Part shown: one piece after another, positions 20,143-31,647 of the stretch
Layout: each line of letters starts with the position of its first letter
How positions within the stretch are numbered: the first letter of the stretch is position 1
DNA from: Paramicrosporidium saccamoebae
Taxonomy: Eukaryota; Rozellomycota
Direction of reading: 5' to 3'
Assembly: GCA_002794465.1 (NCBI GenBank)
Contig: MTSL01000014.1
Coordinates: forward strand, 1-64,000
DNA: 64,000 bases
Made by a program: the position numbers and the translations under genes
Notes under the pieces: generated by a model
Database searches by the model: none
What the model saw: only the letters and a program-made list of their open reading frames with translations
Told to the model about the DNA's origin: nothing

Positions 20143-21296
20143 ATGAGTACTGAAGAGCAAGGTGGAAATGCGGATTTTTTAGCTGCAGCTACTGCGGAAA
20201 TCCAAGAAGTGGCATTGCAATCCCCCTTGGCTAATAGAGAGGCTGAGCTCCGGCGGTCTATGCTGGAAATACACAACGATGCATTACTGACTCCAAAGGA
20301 AAAGGCCCAGCGAATGCAAGTAAGCACTTGTTTGTGTCATACTGATGATAGGATTTAATGATTGGCAAGTTCAACTTGAAACGGCCAGTATCAAGAAATT
20401 CCGAATTGTCTCGTTCAGGCTCCATACGAAGCCCTGCACCCGAAGACCAAAGTGCAATCGAGTCGCTCATTATTTCAGACGAAGATCGGGTTCCATCATT
20501 TCATACTAATGGACAGGATGCAGATGGCCAGAAAAACCTTGGCTGTCGCCATTACCGGTGTAATTGCAAATTCCGTTCGGAATGCTGCGAGGCCTGGTAT
20601 ACATGTCGACTTTGTCACGATGAGAAGGAAGACCATAGTATAGACCGGTACAGCATTAGATATATGCTGTGCATGTTTTGTCAGACTCCCCAGCTGGCTG
20701 CAAAGTCGTGCAGATCGTGCAATCGATCAATGGCGCACTATTTCTGTGGCATTTGTAATCTCTGGGACGATGATCCAGAGAAACCCATTTTCCACTGTGA
20801 AAAATGCAAGATTTGTCGAAAAGGGGTCCGAGAGGACTTTGTACACTGTGACCGATGCACTGGATGCATCAGCGCCTCCCATTACCCAAATCACAAATGT
20901 TTGGATGGGTCCCTGCAGAGCAGCTGTCCGATTTGTGGGGAGAATCTGTTCACCACAACTACAGCGGTTCTCTTTATGCCCTGCGGCCATGCGATCCATT
21001 TTCTGTGCCATCACGAGCACACAAGGAATTCTTATCAGTGTCCGATATGTCTAAAGTCCTTGAGCAACATGTCACATTTCTTTTCCAGAATAGACGAAAT
21101 GATGGAATCCCAACAAATGCCCGAGGAATACACAAGAGTCAAGTCGCAGATTCTGTGCAACGACTGTGAGAAGAAGAGTGTTGCTAAATTCCATTTCGTC
21201 TACCATCGATGCGAGCATTGCTCCTCATATAATACAAAACTACTGCGGACATTTAGTAGTGACGACGTTTCCGCAGAATCAGGTGAGCAACATTAA
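20143..21296 (+). CDS. RCHY1: RCHY1/PIRH2-type CHY-CTCHY-RING ubiquitin ligase
   Basis: Two exons, 20143-20319 and 20352-21296, with a 32-nt intron 20320-20351; 373 residues. An N-terminal helical region (exon 1) precedes the CHY zinc finger (CRHYRCNCKF...CCEAWYTCRLCHDEKEDH), then the CTCHY finger (YFCGICNLWDDD...FHCEKCKICRKG...HCDRCTGC) and a RING finger (CPICGENLFTTTTAV...PCGHAIHFLCHHEH...CPICLKS). A C-terminal zinc-ribbon-like segment (LCNDCEKKS...YHRCEHCSSYNT) completes the family layout. These are E3 ligases for nuclear/cytosolic substrates; the substrate here is unknown. Confidence 0.92.
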
Positions 21297-21342
21297 ATAA
21301 ACATTTCCAGAACTATATAAGGATGAGTTGCATGAATAATGC

Positions 21343-23914
21343 ATGACGACAGAATGGTCGACGGATGATGATACCGCGCGAGATGAGGAATCTTGCATCA
21401 TGTCCTTGGTGTTCAAGCGAGGAGTGTTGGGTGCAGCAATACTTGAACGTGATGAGCAAGGAACCATGTTCATGATGAGGTGTGTACCCGAAACGGTCGG
21501 ATTTACGACATCAGAACAGTGTACACCCCGATACTCTCCCTTAATGCGCAATAGTGGTTTTTGAAAAAGTACCTGACATCATTATTGTTCCTGGCCGCGG
21601 CGAATACGAGTTTATTCAAAAAGTCGAGAGCTTGGTCCAGGAACTTCAGTCTCAAAAGGCAAGGACCGAGTTGGTGCGAGGAATGGCCAGTGAATTTAAG
21701 CCTGCAATGTTGCAAATTACCTTGCAGATGCCGAAAGAGGCCATCGAGGCAAATTCCCTTTCGGTATACTACTTTGCGGTACTCGAGTAATGCATAGATC
21801 TCTGCAGCTTCATCAATCATTTCGTTTCTCAAGCGCAGCACTCCAAGTGCACCACTCCCATGCTCCGCAGAATGGTTCAGCCGATCTCAGGGCGTCGCGC
21901 TAGACCAGGCATCTCTTCTTGCCTTGCAAATTATAAATGATGACTCACATCCAAACATGCATCTGTCAAATCGAGAGGGAGGGCTATCCTTGCTGAGTAG
22001 CCTTATATGTGAGCCTAATTTATAGCGCTAATGAATCAGTGCAAGTCTTCGCCAGGAAGAACCCTGATTAAACATTGGATTACAAACCCTTTGATCGATA
22101 AGAATGAAATCAACAAGAGGCTCGAGGCAGTGGATTGCTTCATGAAAATGCAACAGGAATCAAACATGATTACGTCAATTCAAAAATGCTTCCGTGGGCT
22201 ACCACGGATCAGAGTATTAATAGCGCAACGCTATAAATTATCCATAGGGTGCGCTCTGTGGAATCCGAGGCCAGCCCAAATTGACCAACTTTGAAGATCT
22301 TTGCAAGGCAAGTGTAGTTATAACCTACTTGACTTGATAGTTCCTGAGCGGAATGACAGAAGTGTGTCAAATACTTTCGGCAGGCAACCACGACAACTTG
22401 TCAGAGGTGAATGTTGGTCTGATAACTGAGCTAAACTCTACAATTTCCGGAATCGTACAGCGAGACCTTTATTAACAGCATAGATTGATTTTTCACAGTC
22501 GCGAATACAAGGAAGAATAGTGATTAGGTCCAAGGTGAATCCTGATCTGGATCAAATACGAAAACAATATACGGGGCTGCCTGAATTTTTAGCCAACATT
22601 GTCAATCAGATCGCAGCCCGCATTACGAGCACAAAAGTCAGTACCATCAACGTCGTCTATTTCCCTCAGCTTGGATTTCTAGTTACCATTCCGCTTACCA
22701 AGGAGACTGAGCTTCAGTCAATTGGAGATTGCGGTTTTGAACTGCAATTTAAAACGGAAAAGGTGGCCTACTTTAAGGATACGGCCACTAGAGGTCTTGA
22801 TTCCGAGATTGGTGACATTTTTGCCGACATTGTTGATTTGGAAATTGAAATTGTTCGTGTTCTTGCTGATCAGATTGTGCCACATTGCGCCACGCTATCC
22901 AAGTATGAGAGGCTGCTGGCTGAGGTAGATTGTCTGCAGTCCTTTGCCTCCTTTGCCCTGGAGAACAATTTAGTGAGGCCAGAAATTGTCGAGGACGAGA
23001 CGTTGGAGATTGTAAATGGGAGGCACCTGCTGCAAGAGCGAGTCTGCCATGGCGTGGTAGGCAACGACTGCATCTTTGGAGAGAAAAGACTTTTAATAAT
23101 CACGGGACCAAACAGTTCTGGAAAGAGCATTTATATGAAACAGGTAGATCTGATCTACAGTGTGTATTAAGCTGTAGGTGGCTTTGATTGTGCTCATGGC
23201 CCAAATGGGAAGCTTTGTCCCGGCCAAGCAGGCACGAATTGGAATAGTCGATAGGATTTACACTCGCATACAAACACGCGAGACGATCAGTTCGGTATAT
23301 TTTTCCTGTCGAGCAAACTTTAGGGGTCGAGCGCGTTTCAAACCGACTTGCTCCAGATTAAACGAGCGATTGAAGGATCAACAGAAAGATCCTTGATTCT
23401 AATCGATGAATTTGGAAAGGGAACCATCCCCAATGACGGAATCGCAATATTCACTGGCTTGATGAGGTACCTTATCACAAAGGAAAAGTGTCCGCGCACT
23501 ATTGCCATTACACATTTTCATGAAATCTATCAACAGGGACTACTCTCTCAAGATCTTCCCATCAGATGGAGCACCATGGACCTGCTAGAAGGCGAAGGCG
23601 ATAGTGTTGTCTTTTTGTACAAGGTAATTTCGGGCAAGACTCAGTCCAGCTTGGGAATTCGCTGCGCCCGTGCTGCAGGCATAAAACAGAGCACTCTAAG
23701 TAGGGCCGAGATCCTGACTGGATTGTATGCGGCCAAAGTGCCAAGCATTGACATTCGCTACGCCAGAGTTGATCCAATATTGGAAAAGTGTGCACTTGAT
23801 TTGATCAAATCAGTACAAGACGCTAATGAATCTGTTGAGGATGTTCAGAATATCGCCAAGATGCTTGTCCACAAACCACGCAATGTAGTAGACTTTAAAG
23901 TTGTGAGCTTGTAA
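21343..23914 (+). CDS. MSH5: MSH5, meiotic MutS homologue (9 exons)
   Basis: Exons: 21343-21520, 21555-21763, 21798-21996, 22026-22213, 22248-22313, 22341-22454, 22484-23143, 23178-23294, 23324-23914. Introns are 34, 34, 29, 34, 27, 29, 34 and 29 nt. The joined frame is 2322 bases, 773 residues. Order of landmarks: [12 protein letters not shown] and VPETVGF at the N-terminus, [16 protein letters not shown] in the lever, [11 protein letters not shown] then [12 protein letters not shown] in the clamp region, Walker [26 protein letters not shown], and Walker [13 protein letters not shown]. These match MSH5 better than MSH2-4/6 (no mismatch-recognition Phe-x-Glu domain). With MSH4, MSH5 stabilises crossover intermediates in meiosis. 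Confidence 0.9.
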
Positions 23915-24098
23915 GGGTGGGTTGATCGAAAGACTTTTATTCATAATGTCACTGCAACTTGTTCGTGCAAACTAGGCCGTTGGATTGACAATAAACAAGT
24001 TACCTCATCTTTCCAAATCCCTCCCTTATCTCATAATTGATTTTGTTAAATTGTGGGCCTTTAAAAAGGCCATTTGTATGATTACAAGGCGAACAGGT

Positions 24099-24494
24099 TT
24101 AGTATTCCTGAGACTGAGAGTCTTCCTTGGATCCCTTCTTGGGGAGGAGGACCTGGTGGATGTTGGGCAAGACACCACCGCTGGCAATGGTAACGTCACG
24201 GAGAAGCTTGTTCAACTCTTCGTCGTTGCGGATAGCCAACTGGAGGTGACGGGGAGAAATGGTCTTCTTCTTGTTGTCAGCAGCAGCGTTTCCGGCCAAC
24301 TCGAGAATTTCAGCAGTCAAGTACTCCAAGACGGCAGCGAGGTAGACGGGGGCACCGGAACCAATACGTTGAGCATAGTTGCCCTTGCGGAGGAAACGAT
24401 GGATACGACCAACGGGGAACTGGAGTCCAGCCTTATCAGAGCGGGACGTGGCCTTGCTTGAGTTATCTTTCTTGCCTCCTTTTCCGGCAGCCAT
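24099..24494 (-). CDS. H2A: Histone H2A with C-terminal SQE[Y] (H2A.X type)
   Basis: 131 residues, no intron. Standard H2A core: [53 protein letters not shown] and a basic tail. The protein ends SQSQEY, an SQ-[ED]-aromatic motif phosphorylated by ATM/ATR-type kinases at DNA breaks, so the gene serves as H2A.X, as in fungi where the major H2A carries this tail. Codon use is strongly biased (CTTGGC, GTCCGT-type choices), as expected for a highly expressed gene. Confidence 0.97.
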   Translation of the reverse strand: MAAGKGGKKDNSSKATSRSDKAGLQFPVGRIHRFLRKGNYAQRIGSGAPVYLAAVLEYLTAEILELAGNAAADNKKKTISPRHLQLAIRNDEELNKLLRDVTIASGGVLPNIHQVLLPKKGSKEDSQSQEY

Positions 24495-24541
24495 TTGCTA
24501 TACTACTCAGTTGAGTGTAGCCCCCTCCTCGACCCCCCGCC

Positions 24542-24548
24542 CTTTATA
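24542..24548 (-). promoter_or_regulatory. TATA box of the H2A gene
   Basis: TATAAAG on the minus strand about 48 bp before the H2A start codon, followed upstream by two CCAAT-type motifs (CCCAATTGGCGGG and CCCGCCAATTTTTGG). Confidence 0.5.
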
Positions 24549-24796
24549 CCCGGCCCAATTGGCGGGTAAACTCGCCCGCTCCCCTGGTCCCGCCAATTTT
24601 TGGATTAGCCAGGGATTACAGCATCCAGCCCGCCAAACAGCCAAAGTATGGGGGATGTGTGCAGGGTGGGTTGATTGGCGTGTGAGAGGGATGTAGAGCG
24701 GATTAACTAATGTGTTGAATAGTAGGTTCATCATTAGACTTTAACGAGTCCCCTTCAATTCAACAGTGATTTACGGGTTCTATAAAAATATTTTAT

Positions 24797-26740
24797 TTAG
24801 AACAAGAGATCAAATTTTGGATGCAAAAGGACCGTAGGATCATTCTTTAGGGACTTTATGGGCTTTCCAGCAACAACCGTCTCAATCTCTTCACGAGTCA
24901 GCGTCTCATAATCCAAAAGTGCGGCAGCTAATTTATCGAGTTGGGATCGATGGAGGGAAATGACTGCCTTGGCTCTGCTTTGAGACTCATCGAGGAGCCG
25001 CCTGATTTCCGAGTCGATCAGTTCGCGGGTCTGAGGGCTTAGTGTGTCCCATTCGTCATCTCCAATGACTACCGTTCCCACCTTGTCGCTCATTCCAAAT
25101 TGTGTCACCATGGCTCTTGCAATAGCGTTTGCCTGTGAAAAGTCATTGCTGGCGCCAGTGGTAATGTTGTCATCGCCAAATACCATCAATTCGGCCACTC
25201 TTCCTCCCATCGCAACATCCATCCTGGCCAGGAGCTGGGCTTTGCTCACGGACAACTCGTCCTTTTCTGGTAGCTGCGTCACCATTCCTAGAGCTCCTCC
25301 ACGCGGCATAATTGTAGCCTTGTGGATCGGATGTGCGTGCTTGGAGAACATTGCCACAATTGCATGGCCGCCCTCGTGATAGGCAGTGACGCGTCTCTCC
25401 TCCTCAGTGATGATTGTGGACCTTCTCTCAACGCCCATGAGCATCTCGTCCTTTGCTTGCTCTAAATGATGCATTGTCACCTCCAGCCCATTCTCCACCG
25501 AGGCGACAATCTTGGCCTGATTTACCATTTTGTACAATTCCGCACCGGAAAAGCCCGGAGTGGCACGAGCCATTACAGCAGTATCCACATCCAGCGACTG
25601 ATTCACGTCCTTCAAATACATTTCCAGAATCTGCTTCCTCCCCCGAACGTCAGGTAGTGGCACGTGGACGTGACTATCAAATCGCCCAGGCCGCAGCAAA
25701 GCTTTGTCGAGACTTTCTGGCAGATTGGTGGCGGCAATCACAATGACTCCAGTGTTCTCGGCAAACCCGTCCATCTCTGTAAGCAGTTGGTTCAGGGACA
25801 TTCTGGAGTGCTGCGGATCGCGGGGATTCCTCTTACTTCCGATTGCATCAATTTCGTCAATGAAAATGATTGCCGGTGCCTGCTCCTTGGCGCTGTCAAA
25901 CATTTGGCGGATCCTCATGCTGCCGACGCCAACAAACACTTCATCAAACTGTGAACCGGAGGCGTAGATAAAGGGGACATTGGCTTCTCCAGCGACAGCC
26001 TTTGCCAGCAAAGTCTTGCCTGTCCCAGGCGGTCCCACGAGCAAAACTCCCTTTGGCATCTTTGCCCCAAGCTTGTTAAACTTTGTTGGGTTCTTCAGAA
26101 ATTCAACAATCTCCTCCAGTTCCTTCTTTGCCTCGTCGCATCCTTGGACATCGTCAAAGCTGTACGTCTTCTCAACTGTATCTTTTTTGAAAAATTTGTG
26201 CACTTTTGTCGAGATTCCGCCTAGCCGTTGATCGTTCATTGTGAACACTGAGTAAACAATGGTTCCTACAATGAGAACATTGAGGACGGTCCAGACTCTC
26301 TTCCATCCGCTCGATGAAGTTGTGGTCTGAACAAAAATGGGCCGGTCCTTGGTGCCAAAATTCAAAAACGGAATCGAAGACGGACCATTTACGGCCTCTC
26401 CCTTGCTTCCAGAAGCAATAAACAGTCGTGCTGCACGATCAAGCTGATTAGTCTCATACAGAGCCGCCAGGTAGAGTGAAGCACATTCTTCGTCACGGGC
26501 ATATCTCATGTTTTCGAATCTCTGTATCACCACCTCTGGCTCGCTATCCACAAGCTCCCTATATAGTGCCGCCTGTCGTACTGAGCTGGCTGGTTCGGCT
26601 TCGGCAAGTTCTTCCAGTCGAACAATATCTCTACCGAACCGAAAGAAGAAACGTCGCTGAAGAAGGGGCTGGACGGGAGGCTGTCTTGGTCTTGGCTGAG
26701 TATGTAATGTGCGTTTAATGAGGGAAAACGGTGACCGCAT
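24797..26740 (-). CDS. YME1: Mitochondrial i-AAA protease YME1 (FtsH family)
   Basis: 647 residues from the ATG at 26740, which opens a presequence-like N-terminus ([19 protein letters not shown]); an in-frame ATG at 26818 would mask it. One membrane span (about residues 149-168, [18 protein letters not shown]) precedes the AAA module: Walker A GPPGTGKT at 236-243, Walker [12 protein letters not shown], and the second region of homology. The metalloprotease motif HEGGH is at 455-459. One span, with the catalytic part toward the intermembrane space, marks i-AAA rather than m-AAA. Its stop codon overlaps AATAAA. It degrades unfolded and short-lived inner-membrane proteins and indicates an aerobic-type mitochondrion. 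Confidence 0.95.
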   Translation of the reverse strand: MRSPFSLIKRTLHTQPRPRQPPVQPLLQRRFFFRFGRDIVRLEELAEAEPASSVRQAALYRELVDSEPEVVIQRFENMRYARDEECASLYLAALYETNQLDRAARLFIASGSKGEAVNGPSSIPFLNFGTKDRPIFVQTTTSSSGWKRVWTVLNVLIVGTIVYSVFTMNDQRLGGISTKVHKFFKKDTVEKTYSFDDVQGCDEAKKELEEIVEFLKNPTKFNKLGAKMPKGVLLVGPPGTGKTLLAKAVAGEANVPFIYASGSQFDEVFVGVGSMRIRQMFDSAKEQAPAIIFIDEIDAIGSKRNPRDPQHSRMSLNQLLTEMDGFAENTGVIVIAATNLPESLDKALLRPGRFDSHVHVPLPDVRGRKQILEMYLKDVNQSLDVDTAVMARATPGFSGAELYKMVNQAKIVASVENGLEVTMHHLEQAKDEMLMGVERRSTIITEEERRVTAYHEGGHAIVAMFSKHAHPIHKATIMPRGGALGMVTQLPEKDELSVSKAQLLARMDVAMGGRVAELMVFGDDNITTGASNDFSQANAIARAMVTQFGMSDKVGTVVIGDDEWDTLSPQTRELIDSEIRRLLDESQSRAKAVISLHRSQLDKLAAALLDYETLTREEIETVVAGKPIKSLKNDPTVLLHPKFDLLF

Positions 26741-27266
26741 CTCCTGTGCAGTGCAGAGCCTTTCCTTTTGTGTAATAGCTGCTTTGGCAATAGTCTCGGA
26801 CCCAAAAATACTACACATCGACCTCTAAATAGTCAGCATCCAAAGTACCCAGTACCGGTAATACGGCAGAGCTCGTTTGCAGAGTTACGGAACATGGCCG
26901 CTTGGTTGAACCTTGCGGCAATACACTCATAAATTTGCGCAACGAAGACTCGAGACCATGTGTGCCTGAAGAGTTGTAGCTCGCTAAAACTGAGGAATAA
27001 GAGTTGTTCCAACAACCCGACAGCATCGGACTCCTGATTGGCTCCACCGTGGACGCGATTTATGGACTATTGTATTGGATCTAAAGATAGACATTGGGAT
27101 CAAAGATGGGCATTAAAGGTAGATATCACAATCCAATGCATACCATCTGACTAATTAAATAGAGATATCAAAATGAATCAACAGCGCTCCACATCAGAGT
27201 AGTCAACAGGTGTTAAGATTATATCGGCCAATTATATCCCGAAATTCCACGCCGGTCTGCTTGGGA
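26741..27266. other. Divergent promoter region, nothing recognised
   Basis: 526 bp between the start codons of YME1 and the SLC25 carrier. No repeat copy, RNA gene or conserved frame is visible. Confidence 0.4.
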
Positions 27267-28225
27267 ATGTCGGACGGCACTATCAACTTTTTGAGTGGCA
27301 CTGCCGGTGGTATATCCCAGGTGCTGGTGGGCCATCCATTCGACACCCTCAAGGTGTGACCATTGGCCATAATGGACTCTTGCTCGTAGGTGCGGCTGCA
27401 GACGCAGAATGGCCAATACCGAAACGCCGTGGATTGCTTTGTTAAGACTTTGAGGGCCGAAGGCGCAGCAGGCTTGTATAAAGGTGTCGGATCCCCAATC
27501 CTTGGAATCGGCTTCTGGTATTCTTCAAGTCCGTTTTTGAACACTGTAGCAATGCTATCCTATTTTCTGCCAATGGGTTCTTTCGAGGCCTGCTTGCCGT
27601 AGAGGGTCAAGCACTTTCCCTTGGTAGTCAGTCTCCTCAATGCGTCATCTTATAGGTCAATTGACAATGGCAGGCTCCATGGCAGGTTCCGTGATGGCCT
27701 TTGCCAATTGTCCAATCGAGCTATTGAAAGTTCGGCTCCAAATCCAAGATCCATCGCGTCCACGAATCTACACAAGCATTTTTGACTGTGCACAAAAGTC
27801 ATACGCTGCCCACGGACTCAAAGGCCTCTATCGCGGATTTACAGCCACCGTGATGCGTGATATTCCAAGCTTTGCAGGCTACTTTGGTCTTTATGAAGGA
27901 ATGAAGATGATGCTAAAGTCCGAGGGCAAGGAGCTGGGTCATTTTGATCTTCTCCTGGCGGGTGGACTGGCAGGATTTGGTACAAGGATTGTTCTAATGT
28001 TCATTTATAGGCGCTTGGTTGCCATGCTACCCACAAGATGTTATCAAGTCCCGAATGCAATCTTCTGCACACTACCCTAACACATACGAATGCGCCGTCT
28101 CAATTTACCGCGACGGCGGTATACGCGCCTTTTTCCGCGGCTTTGGTCCAACAATGTTACGTGCCTTCCCTGCCAACGCGGCTACCTTGTATGTCTACGA
28201 ATTTGTTAGATCACAACTTCAATAA
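27267..28225 (+). CDS. Mitochondrial carrier (SLC25 family, amino-acid/carnitine branch)
   Basis: Five exons: 27267-27353, 27390-27517, 27550-27623, 27656-27979, 28011-28225; introns 36, 32, 32 and 31 nt; 275 residues in total. Three repeats each carry the P-x-[DE]-x-x-[KR] signature: HPFDTLKVRLQTQ, CPIELLKVRLQIQ and YPQDVIKSRMQS, with the usual GLYKG, GLYRGFTATVMRD and AFFRGFGPTMLRAFPANA blocks. The first signature, VGHPFDTLKVRLQTQ, and the whole length are closest to the SLC25A20/A29/YMC1-type carriers. The substrate is not determinable from sequence alone. The stop codon overlaps AATAAA (CAATAAACG). Confidence 0.9.
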
Positions 28226-28293
28226 ACGCTGGCTACTACTGCGAAAAGATCCACGTGGTTTATTCTTTAAATAATTGCGCAATCCCATACAAT

Positions 28294-29921
28294 ATGCGCG
28301 CGCTGTTCAGTCGAGTTGGGCAACAAATTTCATCATCGGGAGTAAGAAGGACGAGAAACTTTTCATCAGCCTGTAAGCAACTCATCATTGATTGATCGGA
28401 ATAGTGGAAAATGACACTGTCAATAGAGAGGGAAGGGAGCCATCGTACATTGCATTGGACGTGTTGTCGTGACCATGTAGATTCTTTGAATCTGTCGAGC
28501 TCTACTATAACCGTGCAACAAAGCTGCTTGGTGACCGATTCTCCGCCGCCACGCTCGATCACATCCGGGCACCTGACACCAGTCTCAGCTTTACCTTCCC
28601 CATTGAGCGTGCTGATGGCAGCACTGAGATTATCACCGGCTACCGCGTTCATCACTCCAGGCATCGCACACCCACCAAAGGTGGGATTCGATTTTCCAAA
28701 AATGTCAATTTGGATGAAGTATCTGCGCTGGCAATGCTAATGACCTTTAAATGTGCAATCATCGAAGTTCCGTTTGGAGGTAGATGAAAAGTTGCAATTG
28801 ACTATTCTGTAGGAGCCAAGGGCGGAATTTCAATTGATCCCGCAGAGTGGGATCCTGTCAGACTCGAGCGGATCACCAGACGCTACACCTTGGAGCTGTG
28901 TCAAAAGAACTTTATCGGCCCAGCTATCGATGTACCCGCACCGGATATGGGGACTGGCCAGCGCGAAATGTCCTGGATTCAGGATACCTATCGACAGTTC
29001 TATCCGCACGAAGTAGACGGAATTGGCTGTGTCACTGGCAAGCCAGTCAACCAAGGCGGAGTTCGCGGTCGAACCGAAGCCACCGGCCTTGGAGTGTACT
29101 ACACAGTCCGCGAGTTTCTCAAGTTCCCCGAAATCCAGCGAAAAACGGGCATTAGTGGCATTAAAGGTGCTCGTATTGCCATTCAAGGCTTTGGTAATGT
29201 CGGCGCATGGGCAGCGCATTTTTTTTCCGAAAACGGAGCCAAAATTGTGGCCATTGGAGAACGTGATTCGTGTCTGTTCAACTCGGAGGGGCTCAACGTC
29301 AAGGCAGTTTCAGAGTACTTTTTGCAAAAGGGAACGCTATCAGGCTTTGAATCGTTGGGTACGGCGCATAATGCTGATCCCAAAGCAGTGCTGGAGGCGG
29401 AATGCGACATTTTGATTCCAGCGGCAATGGAACATCAGATCACTATGGAAAATGCTCATTTGATCCGTGCCAAGATGGTTGCCGAGGCCGCCAACGGACC
29501 AACCACTCCCTCTGCGGACCGGAAACTACATGAAGACGGCATTATAGTCCTCCCTGACATGTTGACTAATGCTGGAGGCGTCTGTGTCTCGTACTTTGAA
29601 TGGCTTAAGAACCTCAGTCATGTCCGTTTTGGACGGCTCAGCAAACGATGGGAAGAATCCTCAAAAGGCCACATGCTTGATCTCATCGAAGCCTCGGTGG
29701 GCACTAAATTCGAGGAGCAAGTGCGGCGAATCGTCGGGGAAGGAGCCAGTGAACAGCAAATTGTATATAGCGGACTGGAGGATACCATGATCAATGCGTG
29801 TGCAGAAGTACGCGGCGTGGCCATGGAAAAGAATGTTGATATACGCACAGCCGCCATGTATGCAGCGATAGTCAAGGTGGCAGATTGTACAGATACCTCT
29901 GGAATGATTTTTATGAAATAA
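28294..29921 (+). CDS. GDH: Glutamate dehydrogenase, mitochondrial (GLUD1-like)
   Basis: Four exons: 28294-28372, 28405-28444, 28481-28779, 28813-29921; introns 32, 36 and 33 nt; 508 residues. The N-terminus MRALFSRVGQQISSSGVRR...RNFSSA is a mitochondrial presequence. Catalytic segments: KGGIRFSKNVNLDEV, MLMTFKCAIIEVPFGGAKGG (the catalytic Lys), PAPDMGTGQREMSWI and the nucleotide-binding GFGNVGAWAAHFF. It interconverts glutamate with 2-oxoglutarate and ammonia. Length and order match the short GLUD1-type of animals and many protists, not the large NAD-Gdh2 or cytosolic NADP-Gdh1 that most fungi have. Confidence 0.93.
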
Positions 29922-30949
29922 ATTTTGAATGTCAGTAAGGGTGTCGCGTAGTGGGGATAAATAGTATGGACTGTCGGGCGGGAAGGGGGGGGTTTGTTCA
30001 CTATTAATCTTAGAATAGCATGGATACACATCTCACTGTCCTCAAATGCCCAGCAAAGCAATCCACTCTAGCACACAAATACGTCTTTTCCAAACTAAGG
30101 AACTATCCTCAAATACCCAACTAATCAGTCCTCTATGTCGCAAGAGGGCCCCGATTGCTGATGGAATGTCAGTAGGAGAGAACTCAGATTTTTATAAAGC
30201 GCTCCTTAAGTAATAATAAAAGAATCCCATCCACTTGTAAAACTACATAGTACTGCCCCTATTACACAGCTCCCACTATTTGACAAATTGCATTAGGCTT
30301 AAAGCTAGAAATCTTTGTGCCAGGGCTAAGCTCCCCTCAAGGCCGCAATCTACTCCGTCCCGCCTGCCAGTCTCGTCGCACAACCAGTGACCGCTCATTC
30401 CATGGCTAGTCAAGCAGCTGACTTTCCCTTTGCAACCCATTTAACTTGTCAAAGCTACACACCTTGCAGCAACGGGAACCCCAAAATAGCCGCCTTCAAG
30501 GCCCGTCACAATGGGGCGTTTTACGAATAGCACTGTATCCACATAACCAGCACTTCTCGAAATCTCCTCTGAATGAACTCCAGAGGTTTGAGGATAGTAG
30601 CTACATTTGCTCTGGGGCTTTCCAAGCGTCCACAGTCATACGACGACTACAGACACTTGAAAAACTCCAGCGCAACTCTAATGTCGTGCGGTGGTTGATA
30701 TTGCGTGATTAATTGGGTTCCATGGACTTTGTGAAGCAAGGAAACGCGAGCTTATCTATTATAGTCTCGACGAGTTAGTAATAGTATTCATAAGCGCCTC
30801 GAGCTAGGGCGACGTTCCTTTCATTTTCGGATGGAAGAATTCTCTCTATAAGTATGTACGTAAAAGTTCCTACGTCATAATATAACCCACCCAATGCCCA
30901 ACACCTACTACCCAATGTATCGTATACACCTTGAATTCATGGTTGTTTA
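29922..30949. other. Large spacer with MITE-like copy
   Basis: Bases 29943-30141 are a repeat copy. An 88-codon open frame (30446-30712, ending LEKLQRNSNVVRWLILRD) has no ATG in frame and no plausible 27-36-nt intron to supply one, so I do not call it. The rest shows nothing recognisable. Confidence 0.4.
29943..30141 (+). mobile_element. MITE-like dispersed repeat, copy A
   Basis: About 199 bp, from GTCGCGTAGTGGGGATAAAT to GTCCTCTATGTCGC. Internal order: GAATAGCATGGATACACATC, CTCACTGTCCTCAAATGCCC, GCAATCCACTCTAGCACACA, CAAATACCCAACTAATCAGT. It shares all these blocks with copies B and D. Confidence 0.65.
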
Positions 30950-31522
30950 TTATTCGGCATGCTCGCGATAGTTGGTTGGGTGCAAGGTCTGCTCTTCAAA
31001 CTGCGGACCATAACCATTTGGCATGTCATAGACCGGATCGTGCTTCCAATTAGCCTGATAGCCAGGCGATGGTATTATGGGAATTCTAGATCGCTCATTA
31101 TCCGATAGTAACCGCATCATTATGGTTCCCAAAATTACCACTCCAAAGACTAGACCGAGCATCAGTAGTACTCCTACTGCGTAGATGAACATTTCTGGTG
31201 GCGTCACTGTAGTCTCGCCAAGTTTTACATTGTAGTTGTTCTGAACGACAGCATCACCATGAATCAGTTGTGGTTCTGGTAGTGGCTCATCTTCAGTCAA
31301 TTCTTCGAATTCACTCTCAACAGTCGAATTATCGGATGCATTATCGGATAATGCAGTCTCCTGGATAGCTGATTCAGCACTAGTGGACAGGACCAGTTCA
31401 GTCCCCCGCATAGCTGATGCAGCTTCCAAGGTCCTGGTTACAATTGGAAAATATGGTTCACTGGACCGAGATCTTGCACAAATGGCCAACCCAAATAGCA
31501 ATGGTAATAGAAGCCGGTTCAT
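30950..31522 (-). CDS. Orphan single-span membrane protein
   Basis: 190 residues. Signal peptide (MNRLLLPLLFGLAICARS), an acidic Ser/Glu-rich ectodomain with several N-x-S/T sites (for example NAS, NST), one membrane span at about 111-136 (MFIYAVGVLLMLGLVFGVV) and a 55-residue cytosolic tail rich in Pro and Tyr (YQANWKHDPVYDMPNGYG). This is a type I membrane topology. It is divergent from the Acinus gene with 125 bp between start codons. I recognise no family; the tyrosine-rich tail could be a sorting or adaptor-binding segment. Confidence 0.75.
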   Translation of the reverse strand: MNRLLLPLLFGLAICARSRSSEPYFPIVTRTLEAASAMRGTELVLSTSAESAIQETALSDNASDNSTVESEFEELTEDEPLPEPQLIHGDAVVQNNYNVKLGETTVTPPEMFIYAVGVLLMLGLVFGVVILGTIMMRLLSDNERSRIPIIPSPGYQANWKHDPVYDMPNGYGPQFEEQTLHPTNYREHAE

Positions 31523-31647
31523 GAGGACATATGTAACGGCGGGCTTATCAACGAAGATTGGTGCGATGTTTGAGAAGATGTGATTTCATTGGTTCGTTCC
31601 AAAACGACGGACAATTATTGGTTAACGGATATTAGTTGACTCGCTAG

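Noticed and set aside
21481-21554. Alternative splicing of MSH5 exon 1 with introns 21484-21514 and 21521-21554
   Set aside because: It would leave a six-nt exon and lose the conserved PET segment; the single 34-nt intron 21521-21554 keeps frame and homology.
23985-24461. 158-codon plus-strand frame over the H2A gene
   Set aside because: It is antisense to a fully conserved histone; strong codon bias of H2A explains the open frame.
24797-29921. Bacterial origin (FtsH-like, GDH, asparaginase genes)
   Set aside because: Ultrashort introns, mitochondrial presequences and eukaryotic neighbours exclude a bacterial contig.
30446-30712. 88-codon plus-strand frame in a spacer
   Set aside because: No ATG in frame, stop just upstream, and no intron of usual size links it to an ATG; cannot be supported.
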